Of a DNA stretch of 64,000 nt, positions 1 to 12,493 are shown in pieces (the stretch's first letter is position 1; each line of letters starts with the position of its first letter). The position numbers and the translations under genes were made by a program. This DNA is from Mactromeris polynyma (lineage: Eukaryota > Mollusca > Bivalvia > Venerida > Mactridae), in contig JASFXZ010000010.1 of NCBI GenBank assembly GCA_032209605.1, forward strand, positions 14,901,385-14,965,384, read 5' to 3'. Below the pieces are notes generated by a model. That model searched no databases and was not told where the DNA came from. It saw nothing but the letters and a program-made list of their open reading frames with translations.

Positions 1-3000
1 CCCACATCTACTACAGGTCCTTCCACGCTACTGAGTCTGACTGAACTGGTGTACGAACCCACATCTACTACATGTCCTTCCACGCTACTGAGTCTGACTG
101 AACTGGTGTACGGACCCACATCTACTACAGGTCCTTCCACGGTACTGAGTCTGACTGAATATGTGTACGAACCCACATCTACTACAGGTCCTTCCACGGT
201 ACTGAGTCTGACTGAATATGTGTACGAACCCACATCTACTACAGGTCCTTCCACGGAACTGAGTCTGACTGAACTGGTGTACGAACCCACATCTACTACA
301 GGTCCTTCCACGGTACTGAGTCTGACTGAACTGGTGTACGGACCCACATCTACTACATGTCCTTCCACGGTACTGAGTCTGACTGAACTGGTGTACGAAC
401 CCACATCTACTACAGGTCCTTCCACGGTACTGAGTCTGACTGAACTGGTGTACGAACCCACATCTACTACATGTCCTTCCACGGTAATGAGTCTGACAGA
501 ATAGGTGTACGAACTAACATCTACTACAGGTCCTTCCACGCTACTGAGTCTGACTGAACTGGTGTACGAACCCACATCTACTACAGGTCCTTCCACGGTA
601 CTGAGTCTGACTGAATATGTGTACGAACCCACATCTACTACAGGTCCTTCCACGGTACTGAGTCTGACTGAATATGTGTACGAACCCACATCTACTACAG
701 GTCCTTCCACGGTACTGAGTCTGACTGAATATGTGTACGAACCCACATCTACTACAGGTCCTTCCACGGAACTGAGTCTGACTGAACTGGTGTACGAACC
801 CACATCTACTACAGGTCCTTCCACGGTACTGAGTCTGACTGAACTGGTGTACGAACCCACATCTACTACAGGTCCTTCCGCGGTACTGAGTCTGACAGAA
901 TAGGTGTACGAACCCACATCTACTACAGGTCCTTCCACGCTACTGAGTCTGACTGAACTGGTGTACGAACCCACATCTACTACATGTCCTTCCACGCTAC
1001 TGAGTCTGACTGAACTGGTGTACGAACCCACATCTACTACAGGTCCTTCCACGGTACTGAGTCTGACTAAACTGGTGTACGAACCCACATCTACTACATG
1101 TCCTTCCACGGAACTGAGTCTGACTGAACTGGTGTACGAACCCACATCTACTACAGGTCCTTCCACGGTACTGAGTCTGACTGAATATGTGTACGAACCC
1201 ACATCTACTACAGGTCCTTCCACGGTACTGAGTCTGACTGAACTGGTGTACGAACCCACATCTACTACAGGTCCTTCCACGGTACTGAGTCTGACTGAAC
1301 TGGTGTACGAACCCACATCTACTACAGGTCCTTCCACGGTACTGAGTCTGACTGAACTGGTGTACGAACCCACATCTACTACAGGTCCTTCCACGGTACT
1401 GAGTCTGACTGAACTGGTGTACGAACCCACATCTACTACAGGTCCTTCCACGGTACTGAGTCTGACTGAATATGTGTACGAACCCACATCTACTACATGT
1501 CCTTCCACGGTACTGAGTCTGACTGAATATGTGTACGGACCCACATCTACTACAGGTCCTTCCACGGTACTGAGTCTGACTGAATAGGTGTACGAACCCA
1601 CATCTACTACAGGTCCTTCCACGGAACTGAGTCTGACTGAATAGGTGTAAGAACCCACATCTACTACAGGTCCTTCCACGCTACTGAGTCTGACTGAACT
1701 GGTGTACGAACCCACATCTACTACATGTCCTTCCACGCTACTGAGTCTGACTGAACTGGTGTACGGACCCACATCTACTACAGGTCCTTCCACGGTACTG
1801 AGTCTGACTGAATATGTGTACGAACCCACATCTACTACAGGTCCTTCCACGGTACTGAGTCTGACTGAATATGTGTACGAACCCACATCTACTACAGGTC
1901 CTTCCACGGTACTGAGTCTGACTGAACTGGTGTACGAACCCACATCTACTACAGGTCCTTCCACGGTACTGAGTCTGACTGAACTGGTGTACGAACCCAC
2001 ATCTACTACAGGTCCTTCCACGGTACTGAGTCTGACTGAACTGGTGTACGAACCCACATCTACTACATGTCCTTCCACGGTACTGAGTCTGACAGAATAG
2101 GTGTACGAACTAACATCTACTACAGGTCCTTCCACGCTACTGAGTCTGACTGAACTGGTGTACGAACCCACATCTACTACAGGTCCTTCCACGCAACTGA
2201 GTCTGACTGAATATGTGTACGAACCCACATCTACTACAGGTCCTTCCACGGTACTGAGTCTGACTGAATATGTGTACGAACCCACATCTACTACAGGTCC
2301 TTCCACGGTACTGAGTCTGACTGAATATGTGTACGAACCCACATCTACTACAGGTCCTTCCACGCAACTGAGTCTGACTGAATATGTGTACGAACCCACA
2401 TCTACTACAGGTCCTTCCACGGTACTGAGTCTGACTGAATATGTGTACGAACCCACATCTACTACAGGTCCTTCCACGGTACTGAGTCTGACTGAATATG
2501 TGTACGAACCCACATCTACTACAGGTCCTTCCACGGAACTGAGTCTGACTGAACTGGTGTACGAACCCACATCTACTACAGGTCCTTCCACGGTACTGAG
2601 TCTGACTGAACTGGTGTACGAACCCACATCTACTACAGGTCCTTCCGCGGTACTGAGTCTGACAGAATAGGTGTACGAACCCACATCTACTACAGGTCCT
2701 TCCACGCTACTGAGTCTGACTGAACTGGTGTACGAACCCACATCTACTACAGGTCCTTCCACGGTACTGAGTCTGACTAAACTGGTGTACGAACCCACAT
2801 CTACTACATGTCCTTCCACGGAACTGAGTCTGACTGAACTGGTGTACGAACCCACATCTACTACAGGTCCTTCCACGGTACTGAGTCTGACTGAATATGT
2901 GTACGAACCCACATCTACTACAGGTCCTTCCACGGTACTGAGTCTGACAGAATAGTTATACGAACCCACATCTACTACAGGTCCTTCCACGGTACTGAGT

Positions 3001-6000
3001 CTGACAGAATAGGTGTACGAACCCACATCTACTACAGGTCCTTCCACGGTACTGAGTCTGACTGAATAGGTGTACGAATCCACATCTACTACAGGTCCTT
3101 CCACGCTACTGAGTCTGACAGAATAGGTATACGAACCCACATCTACTACAGGTCCTTCCACGGTACTGAGTCCGACTGAACTGGTGTACGAACCCACATC
3201 TACTACATGTCCTTCCACGGTACTGAGTCTGACTGAACTGGCGTACGAACCCACATCTACTACAGGTCCTTCCACGGTACTGAGTCTGACTGAACTGGTG
3301 TACGAACCCACATCTACTACATGTCCTTCCACGGTACTGAGTCTGACTGAACTGGTGTACGAACCCACATCTACTACATGTCCTTCCACGGTACTGAGTC
3401 TGACTGAACTGGTGTACGAACCCACATCTACTACAGGTCCTTCCACGCTACTGAGTCTGACAGAATAGGTATACGAACCCACATCTACTACAGGTCCTTC
3501 CACGGTACTGAGTCTGACTGAATAGGTGTACGAACCCACATCTACTACAGGTCCTTCCACGGTACTGAGTCTGACTGAATAGGTGTACGAACCCACATCT
3601 ACTACATGTCCTTCCACGGTACTGAGTCTGACTGAATAGGTGTACGAACCCACATCTACTACAGGTCCTTCCACGGTACTGAGTCTGACTGAATAGGTGT
3701 ACGAACCCACATCTACTACATGTCCTTCCACGGTACTGAGTCTGACTGAACTGGTGTACGAACCCACATCTACTACAGGTCCTTCCACGCTACTGAGTCT
3801 GACAGAATAGGTGTACGAACCCACATCTACTACATGTTCTTCCACGGTACTGAGTCTGACTGAACTGGTGTACGGACCCACATCTACTACATGTCCTTCC
3901 ACGGTACTGAGTCTGACTGAACTGGTGTACGAACCCACATCTACTACAGGTCCTTCCACGGTACTGAGTCTGACTGAACTGGTGTACGAACCCACATCTA
4001 CTACATGTCCTTCCACGGTACTGAGTCTGACAGAATAGGTGTACGAACTAACATCTACTACAGGTCCTTCCACGCTACTGAGTCTGACTGAACTGGTGTA
4101 CGAACCCACATCTACTACAGGTCCTTCCACGGTACTGAGTCTGACTGAATATGTGTACGAACCCACATCTACTACAGGTCCTTCCACGCAACTGAGTCTG
4201 ACTGAATATGTGTACGAACCCACATCTACTACAGGTCCTTCCACGGTACTGAGTCTGACTGAATATGTGTACGAACCCACATCTACTACAGGTCCTTCCA
4301 CGGTACTGAGTCTGACTGAATATGTGTACGAACCCACATCTACTACAGGTCCTTCCACGGAACTGAGTCTGACTGAACTGGTGTACGAACCCACATCTAC
4401 TACAGGTCCTTCCACGGTACTGAGTCTGACTGAACTGGTGTACGAACCCACATCTACTACAGGTCCTTCCGCGGTACTGAGTCTGACAGAATAGGTGTAC
4501 GAACCCACATCTACTACAGGTCCTTCCACGCTACTGAGTCTGACTGAACTGGTGTACGAACCCACATCTACTACATGTCCTTCCACGCTACTGAGTCTGA
4601 CTGAACTGGTGTACGAACCCACATCTACTACAGGTCCTTCCACGGTACTGAGTCTGACTAAACTGGTGTACGAACCCACATCTACTACATGTCCTTCCAC
4701 GGAACTGAGTCTGACTGAACTGGTGTACGAACCCACATCTACTACAGGTCCTTCCACGGTACTGAGTCTGACTGAATATGTGTACGAACCCACATCTACT
4801 ACAGGTCCTTCCACGGTACTGAGTCTGACTGAACTGGTGTACGAACCCACATCTACTACAGGTCCTTCCACGGTACTGAGTCTGACTGAACTGGTGTACG
4901 AACCCACATCTACTACAGGTCCTTCCACGGTACTGAGTCTGACTGAATATGTGTACGAACCCACATCTACTACATGTCCTTCCACGGTACTGAGTCTGAC
5001 TGAATATGTGTACGGACCCACATCTACTACAGGTCCTTCCACGGTACTGAGTCTGACTGAATATGTGTACGAACCCACATCTACTACAGGTCCTTCCACG
5101 GTACTGAGTCTGACTGAATAGGTGTACGAACCCACATCTACTACAGGTCCTTCCACGCTACTGAGTCTGACTGAACTGGTGTACGAACCCACATCTACTA
5201 CATGTCCTTCCACGCTACTGAGTCTGACTGAACTGGTGTACGGACCCACATCTACTACAGGTCCTTCCACGGTACTGAGTCTGACTGAATATGTGTACGA
5301 ACCCACATCTACTACAGGTCCTTCCACGGTACTGAGTCTGACTGAATATGTGTACGAACCCACATCTACTACAGGTCCTTCCACGGAACTGAGTCTGACT
5401 GAACTGGTGTACGAACCCACATCTACTACAGGTCCTTCCACGGTACTGAGTCTGACTGAACTGGTGTACGGACCCACATCTACTACATGTCCTTCCACGG
5501 TACTGAGTCTGACTGAACTGGTGTACGAACCCACATCTACTACAGGTCCTTCCACGGTACTGAGTCTGACTGAACTGGTGTACGAACCCACATCTACTAC
5601 ATGTCCTTCCACGGTACTGAGTCTGACAGAATAGGTGTACGAACTAACATCTACTACAGGTCCTTCCACGCTACTGAGTCTGACTGAACTGGTGTACGAA
5701 CCCACATCTACTACAGGTCCTTCCACGGTACTGAGTCTGACTGAATATGTGTACGAACCCACATCTACTACAGGTCCTTCCACGCAACTGAGTCTGACTG
5801 AATATGTGTACGAACCCACATCTACTACAGGTCCTTCCACGGTACTGAGTCTGACTGAATATGTGTACGAACCCACATCTACTACAGGTCCTTCCACGGT
5901 ACTGAGTCTGACTGAATATGTGTACGAACCCACATCTACTACAGGTCCTTCCACGGTACTGAGTCTGACTGAATATGTGTACGAACCCACATCTACTACA

Positions 6001-9000
6001 GGTCCTTCCACGGAACTGAGTCTGACTGAACTGGTGTACGAACCCACATCTACTACAGGTCCTTCCACGGTACTGAGTCTGACTGAACTGGTGTACGAAC
6101 CCACATCTACTACAGGTCCTTCCGCGGTACTGAGTCTGACAGAATAGGTGTACGAACCCACATCTACTACAGGTCCTTCCACGCTACTGAGTCTTACTGA
6201 ACTGGTGTACGAACCCACATCTACTACATGTCCTTCCACGCTACTGAGTCTGACTGAACTGGTGTACGAACCCACATCTACTACAGGTCCTTCCACGGTA
6301 CTGAGTCTGACTAAACTGGTGTACGAACCCACATCTACTACATGTCCTTCCACGGAACTGAGTCTGACTGAACTGGTGTACGAACCCACATCTACTACAG
6401 GTCCTTCCACGGTACTGAGTCTGACTGAATATGTGTACGAACCCACATCTACTACAGGTCCTTCCACGGTACTGAGTCTGACTGAACTGGTGTACGAACC
6501 CACATCTACTACAGGTCCTTCCACGGTACTGAGTCTGACTGAACTGGTGTACGAACCCACATCTACTACAGGTCCTTCCACGGTACTGAGTCTGACTGAA
6601 CTGGTGTACGAACCCACATCTACTACAGGTCCTTCCACGGTACTGAGTCTGACTGAATATGTGTACGAACCCACATCTACTACATGTCCTTCCACGGTAC
6701 TGAGTCTGACTGAATATGTGTACGGACCCACATCTACTACAGGTCCTTCCACGGTACTGAGTCTGACTGAATAGGTGTACGAACCCACATCTACTACAGG
6801 TCCTTCCACGGTACTGAGTCTGACTGAATAGGTGTACGAACCCACATCTACTACAGGTCCTTCCACGCTACTGAGTCTGACTGAACTGTTGTACGAACCC
6901 ACATCTACTACATGTCCTTCCACGCTACTGAGTCTGACTGAACTGGTGTACGGACCCACATCTACTACAGGTCCTTCCACGGTACTGAGTCTGACTGAAT
7001 ATGTGTACGAACCCACATCTACTACAGGTCCTTCCACGGTACTGAGTCTGACTGAATATGTGTACGAACCCACATCTACTACAGGTCCTTCCACGGAACT
7101 GAGTCTGACTGAACTGGTGTACGAACCCACATCTACTACAGGTCCTTCCACGGTACTGAGTCTGACTGAACTGGTGTACGGACCCACATCTACTACATGT
7201 CCTTCCACGGTACTGAGTCTGACTGAACTGGTGTACGAACCCACATCTACTACAGGTCCTTCCACGGTACTGAGTCTGACTGAACTGGTGTACGAACCCA
7301 CATCTACTACATGTCCTTCCACGGTACTGAGTCTGACAGAATAGGTGTACGAACTAACATCTACTACAGGTCCTTCCACGCTACTGAGTCTGACTGAACT
7401 GGTGTACGAACCCACATCTACTACAGGTCCTTCCACGGTACTGAGTCTGACTGAATATGTGTACGAACCCACATCTACTACAGGTCCTTCCACGCAACTG
7501 AGTCTGACTGAATATGTGTACGAACCCACATCTACTACAGGTCCTTCCACGGTACTGAGTCTGACTGAATATGTGTACGAACCCACATCTACTACAGGTC
7601 CTTCCACGGTACTGAGTCTGACTGAATATGTGTACGAACCCACATCTACTACAGGTCCTTCCACGCAACTGAGTCTGACTGAATATGTGTACGAACCCAC
7701 ATCTACTACAGGTCCTTCCACGGTACTGAGTCTGACTGAATATGTGTACGAACCCACATCTACTACAGGTCCTTCCACGGTACTGAGTCTGACTGAATAT
7801 GTGTACGAACCCACATCTACTACAGGTCCTTCCACGGAACTGAGTCTGACTGAACTGGTGTACGAACCCACATCTACTACAGGTCCTTCCACGGTACTGA
7901 GTCTGACTGAACTGGTGTACGAACCCACATCTACTACAGGTCCTTCCGCGGTACTGAGTCTGACAGAATAGGTGTACGAACCCACATCTACTACAGGTCC
8001 TTCCACGCTACTGAGTCTGACTGAACTGGTGTACGAACCCACATCTACTACATGTCCTTCCACGCTACTGAGTCTGACTGAACTGGTGTACGAACCCACA
8101 TCTACTACAGGTCCTTCCACGGTACTGAGTCTGACTAAACTGGTGTACGAACCCACATCTACTACATGTCCTTCCACGGAACTGAGTCTGACTGAACTGG
8201 TGTACGAACCCACATCTACTACAGGTCCTTCCACGGTACTGAGTCTGACTGAATATGTGTACGAACCCACATCTACTACAGGTCCTTCCACGGTACTGAG
8301 TCTGACTGAACTGGTGTACGAACCCACATCTACTACAGGTCCTTCCACGGTACTGAGTCTGACTGAACTGGTGTACGAACCCACATCTACTACAGGTCCT
8401 TCCACGGTACTGAGTCTGACTGAACTGGTGTACGAACCCACATCTACTACAGGTCCTTCCACGGTACTGAGTCTGACTGAATATGTGTACGAACCCACAT
8501 CTACTACATGTCCTTCCACGGTACTGAGTCTGACTGAATATGTGTACGGACCCACATCTACTACAGGTCCTTCCACGGTACTGAGTCTGACTGAATAGGT
8601 GTACGAACCCACATCTACTACAGGTCCTTCCACGCTACTGAGTCTGACTGAACTGGTGTACGAACCCACATCTACTACATGTCCTTCCACGCTACTGAGT
8701 CTGACTGAACTGGTGTACGGACCCACATCTACTACAGGTCCTTCCACGGTACTGAGTCTGACTGAATATGTGTACGAACCCACATCTACTACAGGTCCTT
8801 CCACGGTACTGAGTCTGACTGAATATGTGTACGAACCCACATCTACTACAGGTCCTTCCACGGAACTGAGTCTGACTGAACTGGTGTACGAACCCACATC
8901 TACTACAGGTCCTTCCACGGTACTGATTCTGACTGAACTGGTGTACGGACCCACATCTACTACATGTCCTTCCACGGTACTGAGTCTGACTGAACTGGTG

Positions 9001-10878
9001 TACGAACCCACATCTACTACAGGTCCTTCCACGGTACTGAGTCTGACTGAACTGGTGTACGAACCCACATCTACTACATGTCCTTCCACGGTACTGAGTC
9101 TGACAGAATAGGTGTACGAACTAACATCTACTACAGGTCCTTCCACGCTACTGAGTCTGACTGAACTGGTGTACGAACCCACATCTACTACAGGTCCTTC
9201 CACGGTACTGAGTCTGACTGAATATGTGTACGAACCCACATCTACTACAGGTCCTTCCACGCAACTGAGTCTGACTGAATATGTGTACGAACCCACATCT
9301 ACTACAGGTCCTTCCACGGTACTGAGTCTGACTGAATATGTGTACGAACCCACATCTACTACAGGTCCTTCCACGGTACTGAGTCTGACTGAATATGTGT
9401 ACGAACCCACATCTACTACAGGTCCTTCCACGGAACTGAGTCTGACTGAACTGGTGTACGAACCCACATCTACTACAGGTCCTTCCACGGTACTGAGTCT
9501 GACTGAACTGGTGTACGAACCCACATCTACTACAGGTCCTTCCGCGGTACTGAGTCTGACAGAATAGGTGTACGAACCCACATCTACTACAGGTCCTTCC
9601 ACGCTACTGAGTCTGACTGAACTGGTGTACGAACCCACATCTACTACATGTCCTTCCACGCTACTGAGTCTGACTGAACTGGTGTACGAACCCACATCTA
9701 CTACAGGTCCTTCCACGGTACTGAGTCTGACTAAACTGGTGTACGAACCCACATCTACTACATGTCCTTCCACGGAACTGAGTCTGACTGAACTGGTGTA
9801 CGAACCCACATCTACTACAGGTCCTTCCACGGTACTGAGTCTGACTGAATATGTGTACGAACCCACATCTACTACAGGTCCTTCCACGGTACTGAGTCTG
9901 ACTGAATATGTGTACGAACCCACATCTAGTACAGGTCCTTCCACGGTACTGAGTCTGACTGAATATGTGTACGGACCCACATCTACTACAGGTCCTTCCA
10001 CGGTACTGAGTCTGACTGAATAGGTGTACGAACCCACATCTACTACAGGTCCTTCCACGCTACTGAGTCTGACTGAATAGGTGTACGAACCCACATCTAC
10101 TACAGGTCCTTCCACGCTACTGAGTCTGACTGAACTGGTGTACGAACCCACATCTACTACATGTCCTTCCACGCTACTGAGTCTGACTGAACTGGTGTAC
10201 GGACCCACATCTACTATAGGTCCTTCCACGCTACTGAGTCTGACTGAATAGGTGTACGAACCCACATCTACTACAGGTCCTTCCACGGTACTGAGTCTGA
10301 CAGAATAGGTGTACGAACCCACATCTACTACATGTCCTTCCACGGTACTGAGTCTGACAGAATAGGTGTACGAACCCACATCTACTACATGTCCTTCCAC
10401 GGTACTGAGTCTGACAGAATAGGTGTACGAACCCACATCTACTACATGTCCTTCCACGGTACTGAGTCTGACAGAATAGGTATACGAACCCACATCTACT
10501 ACAGGTCCTTCCACGGTACTGAGTCTGACTGAACTGGTGTACGAACCCACATCTACTACATGTCCTTCCACGGTACTGAGTCTGACTAAACTGGTGTACG
10601 AACCCACATCTACTACAGGTCCTTCCACGGTACTGAGTCTGACTGAATAGGTGTACGAACCCACATTTACTACAGGTCCTTCCACGCTACTGAGTCTGAC
10701 AGAATAGGTGTACGAACCCACATCTACTACATGTCCTTCCACGGTACTGAGTCTGACTGAATAGGTGTACGAACCCACATCTACTACAGGTCCTTCCACG
10801 GTACTGAGTCTGACTGAATAGGTGTACGAACCCACATCTACTACAGGTCCTTCCACGGTACTGAGTCTGACTGAACTG
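1..10878. repeat. 57-bp minisatellite array, about 190 monomers, cut by the left window edge
   Basis: Each monomer contains GTGTACGAACCCACATCTAC followed by TACAGGTCCTTCCACGG and TGAGTCTGACTGAA plus a variable last codon. Monomer starts stay at position 49 plus multiples of 57 all the way to the last unit at 10822-10878, so no net indel is seen. Variation is limited to a few sites: ACAGG/ACATG, GAA/GGA, GGTAC/GCTAC/GGAAC/GCAAC, GACTGAA/GACAGAA, and a last codon of CTG, TAT or TAG. Because 57 is divisible by 3, one plus-strand frame reads a 19-residue Thr/Ser/Pro-rich unit (VYEPTSTTGPSTVLSLTEL) in runs of 4 to 12 monomers that end at TAG. Short minus-strand frames also stay open. No non-repetitive start region or gene ending is visible, so I treat it as satellite DNA. 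A decayed or expressed mucin-like repeat cannot be excluded because the left end is missing. Confidence 0.97.
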
Positions 10879-11015
10879 TCATTATTTCAAGTTTGAAGAG
10901 AAGTATGCATGCCAAAATGAACTATACCGGGTTCGAATCCCCGTAGCGCCATTTAGCGATATTTCGTGTTCCTCAAAAATTGACTTCATCCCACAAAATC
11001 CTTTAGTTTGGAACT
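10879..11015 (+). mobile_element. tRNA-derived SINE-like fragment, 5' part degenerate
   Basis: A Pol III B-box-like T-arm (GGGTTCGAATCCCC at about 10929-10942) is followed by a tRNA-like 3' end, TAGCGCCA. No matching 5' acceptor (GGCGCTA) lies upstream, so it is not a whole tRNA. The sequence after the tRNA-like end (CGATATTTCGTGTTCCTCAAA, then TTGACTT) matches the sequence after the tRNA-like module at 38807-38880 on the other strand. A shared tRNA-unrelated tail at two loci is what a SINE family shows. It begins right where the 57-bp array ends. Confidence 0.55.
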
Positions 11016-11636
11016 AAAAACAATGACAGCATGAATACTTCTCAATTATGTTGTCTAGAAATTATCGTCTTTTATGGGGTATTCAAAATGCACTAAAGTC
11101 ATTTTTTTCTTAAATGACCAACTAAGTATGTGAGGCTTAGTTCACTTTGATATTAAATATTGATAATTAGAATATAAATATAATATAGATCAAACGAGCC
11201 GATTTCTTTTAATGCTAACCTTATACAGATTCAGCTTGACGTCATCATTACGTCTCCAAAACTACTCCCTTTACTGAGTAGACGTGATAGATCGATTAGC
11301 GTTGGTGTAGCTGCATTGACGTAAATCATTATTTGTTCAAAGGTTACACTGTGTGGTCAAGCCGCATTTTGTCGATTATTCTTAAAGGTCTAAACAATAT
11401 CCTCATTTCCTTTACTGCACGTAAACAGGCTTGGCGCTGGAGGAAGCCATTCGTTTAGATTAAGGTATGTTCACATGGTTTTAGCGACGAAGCCATTATA
11501 AATATGACAAGAATAAAGATGCAGAACATCAAGCATCAACAGTCGTGCTGAATACTATGGTGTAATTGAATACAATGACCTTATAGAAGGATGATATTCA
11601 ATAATGTTGTTCACATTTGGCACGATTTGTCTGGAA
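11016..11636. other. AT-rich spacer without recognised feature
   Basis: Single-copy-looking AT-rich sequence. I see no long open frame, RNA gene or repeat shared with the rest of the window. Confidence 0.5.
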
Positions 11637-11762
11637 CTGGGGGCTAGGAATTGACATGATGATAAACAGGAAATGGGGGCTGGGAATTGACATGATGATA
11701 AACAGGAAATGGGGGCTGGGAATTGGGGACTAGGAATTGACACTATGATAAAAAGGAATTAG
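11637..11762. repeat. short 35-bp tandem repeat, about 3 copies
   Basis: Copies contain GGGGCTGGGAATTGACATGA followed by TGATAAACAGGAAAT. The last copy is altered by a GGGGACTAGG duplication and a CACTATGATAAAAAGG variant. It looks like an array that never expanded, in contrast to the large ones nearby. Confidence 0.85.
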
Positions 11763-12493
11763 GTTTTTTTAATATCGATATGACCGTTTATACCTCAAAT
11801 TATTTTCATAGGTCATTTAGGTCACTTTTCCCAATTTCCACGAAGTAACCATTGACAAGATGCGTGAATCAATTTTTAACACGAATATCTTTAAACAAGA
11901 AATATCTTGAAATTTGAAGGTTAGGATTTGTTGTGCAAAAGTAAAAACCTGCCGAGATGTTACGATTGTTGGTCACTGTAGATCCAAAACGGATTTCGGA
12001 ACATTCACCAAAATTCATTGTATTTCGGTAAGGTAACGCAGTACCCCTTATCGAAAGGTTACAAACGTTGTTCTGTTGAAGAGAAGTTGGTTAAGAGGTT
12101 AACGCAAGATTTGATTGATTTACACAACACTGATATGCAAATAGCAAAGTCATGTTAGTACGACTGCACCGAAATAGATAAACGGCGTAGATGGAATGAT
12201 GTCTTGGAGTATGTTAAAAAGAAATTTACTTAAAACAATACGATAAAAGTTGTCCATTGATAGACATTTATAGCTATATATTGTTGTATATAGTCACATA
12301 AAATCAGTCAATTTTTGGTAGAAAGACAAACCCATAACATCTACTTAATACATTTTTTCTTGCATTAACTTTTAATAAAGACTTGGTTAAAAAGAATTAT
12401 CTTTTCGATACACCCCGTTTGGTGCCTCTCCGCCTAAAATATGAACCAATCAAATCGTCATTTTTTTTGAATATTTAAACAACGCGCTTCATA
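11763..12493. other. AT-rich spacer holding one copy of a dispersed repeat
   Basis: Mostly unassigned AT-rich sequence. The stretch at about 11899-11975 (TTAGGATTTGTTGTGCAAAA, then TGCCGAGATGTTACGATTG) is shared with 61412-61478 and in shorter form with 53576-53597. It is listed separately. No coding signal is visible. Confidence 0.5.
11899..11975 (+). repeat. dispersed repeat X, copy 1
   Basis: It shares GGATTTGTTGTGCAA and TGCCGAGATGTTACGATTG-like blocks with 61412-61478. A shorter match (AAAATGCCGAGATGTTGCGATT) lies at 53576-53597. The family is unclassified; no terminal inverted repeats were recognised. Confidence 0.6.

Noticed and set aside
49..10023. Series of open frames of 75-227 codons in the 57-bp array as separate genes
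   Set aside because: All are the same 19-codon unit between repeat-borne TAG codons. No start region, splice signal or non-repeat part is visible.
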